The notes under the pieces were generated by a model that did no database searches, was not told where the DNA came from, and saw only the letters and a program-made list of their open reading frames with translations. From positions 1 through 15,178 of the forward strand of contig JBEAOO010000066.1 of NCBI GenBank assembly GCA_041164825.1: 15,178 nt of DNA. The letters are read 5' to 3'. Made by a program: the position numbers and the translations under genes. Numbering within the stretch: the first letter of the stretch is position 1; each line of letters starts with the position of its first letter. The DNA is from JBEAOO01 sp041164825. GTDB lineage: Bacteria > Pseudomonadota > Gammaproteobacteria > Burkholderiales > Burkholderiaceae_C. Below are positions 13,627 to 15,178 of this stretch, piece after piece.

Positions 13627-15039
13627 ATGAACGCCCCCGAACCTTTGAACGCCGCGTCGGCCCACAACGCGGCCCACCATTCGACCCGTACCGCGTCCGA
13701 CCCTGCCGCCGTGCAGCGCGGCATCGACAGCAGCTGGTTGCCCTACACGCCCAACCGCTACTTCCGTGAGCACCCCAAGCTGATCGCCAGCGCGCAAGGG
13801 GCTTACTACACGCTCGAAGACGGCCGCCGCGTGTTCGACGGCCTCTCGGGCCTGTGGTGCTGCCCCATCGGCCACGGCCACCCCAAGATCGTCGAGGCCC
13901 TCACGCGCCAGGCGCAGACGCTGGACTACGCCACCGCGTTTCAGTTCAGCAGCACCGGCACGCTGCGCCTGGCCGAGCGCATTGCTGCGCTGGCGCCCGA
14001 GGGCTTGTCGCGCGTGTTCTTCACCAACTCGGGGTCGGAAGCGGTCGACACCGCGATGAAGATCGCCTACGGTCACCACCGCCTGCGCGGCGAGGGCGCG
14101 CGCACCCGCTTTGTGGGCCGCGAGCGCGGCTACCACGGCGTGGGTTTTGGCGGCATGTCGGTGGGCGGCATGGTGGCCAACCGCAAGATGTTCGGGCCGA
14201 TCATGGTGCCGGGTGTGGATCACCTGCCGCACACCCACAACCTCTCGCAAATGGCCTTCTCCAAGGGCCAACCGACCTGGGGCGCGCACCTGGCCGATGA
14301 GCTGGAGCGCATCGTCGCGCTGCACGACGCCAGCACCATCGCCGCCGTCATCGTCGAGCCCATGGCCGGCTCCACCGGCGTGCTGGTGCCGCCCGAGGGC
14401 TACCTGCAAAAGCTGCGCGAGATCTGCACCCGCCACGGCATTTTGCTGATTTTTGACGAAGTGATTTGCGGCTTTGGCCGCGTGGGCGACAACTTCGGCG
14501 CGCAGCGCTTTGGCGTCACGCCCGACATCCTCACCTTCGCCAAGGGCGTCACCAACGGCACCGTGCCCATGGGCGGGGTGATCGTGCGCGAAGAGATTTT
14601 TCAAACCTTCATGGGCGTCAACGCGCCCGACCACGCGGTCGAGCTGCTGCACGGCTACACCTACTCCGGCCACCCGCTGGCCGCTGCCGTGGGCCACGCC
14701 GCGCTCGACCTGCTGGTGAACGAGGGCCTGATGCAGCGCGCCCGCGCGCTCGAACCCGTGCTGGAGCACGCGGTGCACGACCTGGTGGGCGAGCCCGGCG
14801 TGATCGATGTGCGCAACATGGGTTTGGCGGCCGGCATTGATTTGCAGCCCATTCCTGGCAAGCCCGGCCTGCGCGCCATGCGCGTGTTTGAGCGCGCGAT
14901 GGACGAAGGCCTGCTGGTGCGCTTCACGTCCGACACCATCGCCCTCGGCCCGCCCTTCATCAGCACCGCCGACGAGCTGCTGCGTTTGGGCGAAGGCCTG
15001 CGCCGCGCGATCCGTCACGTCATGTCGCAAGGCGACTGA
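13627..15039 (+). CDS. omega-amino acid:pyruvate aminotransferase (beta-alanine type, class III)
   Basis: This 470-residue PLP enzyme transfers the amino group of an omega-amino acid such as beta-alanine to pyruvate, giving malonate semialdehyde and alanine. Class III features are clear: GLSGLWCCPIGHGHPKIVEA, the phosphate-binding FTNSGSEAVDTAMKIA, RERGYHGVGFGGMSVGG, IVEPMAGSTGVLVPPEGYL, LLIFDEVICGFGRVG with PLP-nitrogen Asp277, and LTFAKGVTNGTVPMGG with Schiff-base Lys306. The TYSGHPLAAAVGHAALDLL segment is also standard. Relatives are usually about 440-450 residues; the first 25 or so here are an unconserved Ala/His/Thr-rich leader. It is divergent from a RutR-like regulator and precedes a probable PreT fragment, which fits the last step of reductive pyrimidine breakdown. 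Other omega-amino acids or amines could also be substrates. Confidence 0.93.
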   Translation: MNAPEPLNAASAHNAAHHSTRTASDPAAVQRGIDSSWLPYTPNRYFREHPKLIASAQGAYYTLEDGRRVFDGLSGLWCCPIGHGHPKIVEALTRQAQTLDYATAFQFSSTGTLRLAERIAALAPEGLSRVFFTNSGSEAVDTAMKIAYGHHRLRGEGARTRFVGRERGYHGVGFGGMSVGGMVANRKMFGPIMVPGVDHLPHTHNLSQMAFSKGQPTWGAHLADELERIVALHDASTIAAVIVEPMAGSTGVLVPPEGYLQKLREICTRHGILLIFDEVICGFGRVGDNFGAQRFGVTPDILTFAKGVTNGTVPMGGVIVREEIFQTFMGVNAPDHAVELLHGYTYSGHPLAAAVGHAALDLLVNEGLMQRARALEPVLEHAVHDLVGEPGVIDVRNMGLAAGIDLQPIPGKPGLRAMRVFERAMDEGLLVRFTSDTIALGPPFISTADELLRLGEGLRRAIRHVMSQGD

Positions 15040-15062
15040 CCCCTTCAGCCACAGCCACCCAT

Positions 15063-15102
15063 CCCCCCCCCCGAGACCCACCCCATGGACCTGTCCCCCC
15101 CC
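15063..15102. repeat. two poly-C tracts flanking the start of the last gene
   Basis: A run of ten C lies at 15063-15072, 12 bp before the ATG at 15085. A second run of eight C at 15095-15102 covers codons 4-6 of that gene. A slip in the second would shift the frame. Confidence 0.8.
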
Positions 15103-15178
15103 GCCGGCGGCGTTCGCGCCGCGCGGCTCAGCGATGCCGATTTAGGGAAAAATTTTTGTGACGCCCACGCGCCGCTGA
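15085..15178 (+). CDS. preT: probable dihydropyrimidine dehydrogenase subunit PreT (N-terminal fragment, cut by window edge)
   Basis: Only 31 codons are visible. The sequence LGKNFCDAHAPL matches the character of the N-terminus of NAD-dependent dihydropyrimidine dehydrogenase subunit PreT/PydX and related glutamate-synthase-like oxidoreductases, which have NF-x-D-x-H-x-PL just before the first Cys cluster. PreT binds FAD and NADH and, with PreA, reduces uracil and thymine. The preceding aminotransferase and the RutR-like regulator strengthen the call, because beta-alanine from uracil would be that enzyme's substrate. The ATG at 15085 lacks a clear ribosome binding site and follows a C10 tract. 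Codons 20-25 (TTA GGG AAA AAT TTT TGT) are unusually AT-rich for this DNA. The start and the identity are both tentative. Confidence 0.5.
   Translation, partial: MDLSPPAGGVRAARLSDADLGKNFCDAHAPL

Noticed and set aside
13222..15081. A 619-codon minus-strand open frame opposite the aminotransferase gene
   Set aside because: It lacks any recognisable domain and opposes a gene with intact PLP motifs and a good ribosome binding site.
1..15178. CRISPR arrays, tRNA or rRNA genes, intact transposases, phage genes
   Set aside because: Read on both strands and none was recognised; the window looks like metabolic and regulatory chromosome sequence.

Overview
The window is GC-rich bacterial DNA, packed on both strands. 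Protein styles and gene neighbours suggest a betaproteobacterium, probably Burkholderiales and Comamonadaceae-like. This is inferred from protein character and composition; no rRNA or other marker is present.

Region 1 (1-7865) is a divergent sugar-uptake and hydrolysis locus. The minus strand reads substrate-binding protein, two inner-membrane permeases, ATP-binding subunit, then the start of a GH36 alpha-galactosidase that runs off the left edge. The plus strand carries a LacI-family regulator followed after 5 bp by a cytoplasmic GH32 beta-fructosidase. An alpha-galactosidase plus a fructosidase beside one ABC importer is the set expected for raffinose-family oligosaccharides, with sucrose and melibiose as parts. 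The 293-bp divergent region holds a perfect 9+9 bp palindrome before the transporter genes and a partial copy at the predicted lacI-type start site, which suggests one repressor controlling both directions.

Region 2 (7866-8361) is about 500 bp without a convincing gene. It has a strong inverted repeat at 8001-8037 that looks like a transcription terminator, and possibly some decayed coding sequence.

Region 3 (8362-10457) is a two-gene unit encoding a periplasmic di-heme cytochrome c and a membrane-anchored tri-heme cytochrome c. The second resembles the cytochrome subunit of membrane-bound alcohol or sugar dehydrogenases, but no dehydrogenase lies in the window.

Region 4 (10575-13319) holds a hemolysin III/PAQR membrane protein (plus strand), then on the minus strand a TSUP (TauE/SafE) permease, a NudJ-like Nudix hydrolase and a TetR regulator with a RutR/YcdC-type C-terminal part. 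The last three are closely spaced and could be co-transcribed.

Region 5 (13320-15178) has an omega-amino acid:pyruvate aminotransferase divergent from the TetR gene, followed by the first 31 codons of what looks like PreT, a dihydropyrimidine dehydrogenase subunit. Together with RutR-like operator cores in the divergent gap, this points to reductive pyrimidine breakdown: uracil to beta-alanine to malonate semialdehyde. I saw no CRISPR array, tRNA, rRNA or intact mobile element, and no clearly new defence or catalytic system. The best leads are the regulatory palindromes, the orphan cytochrome pair and the C-rich leader before the last gene.
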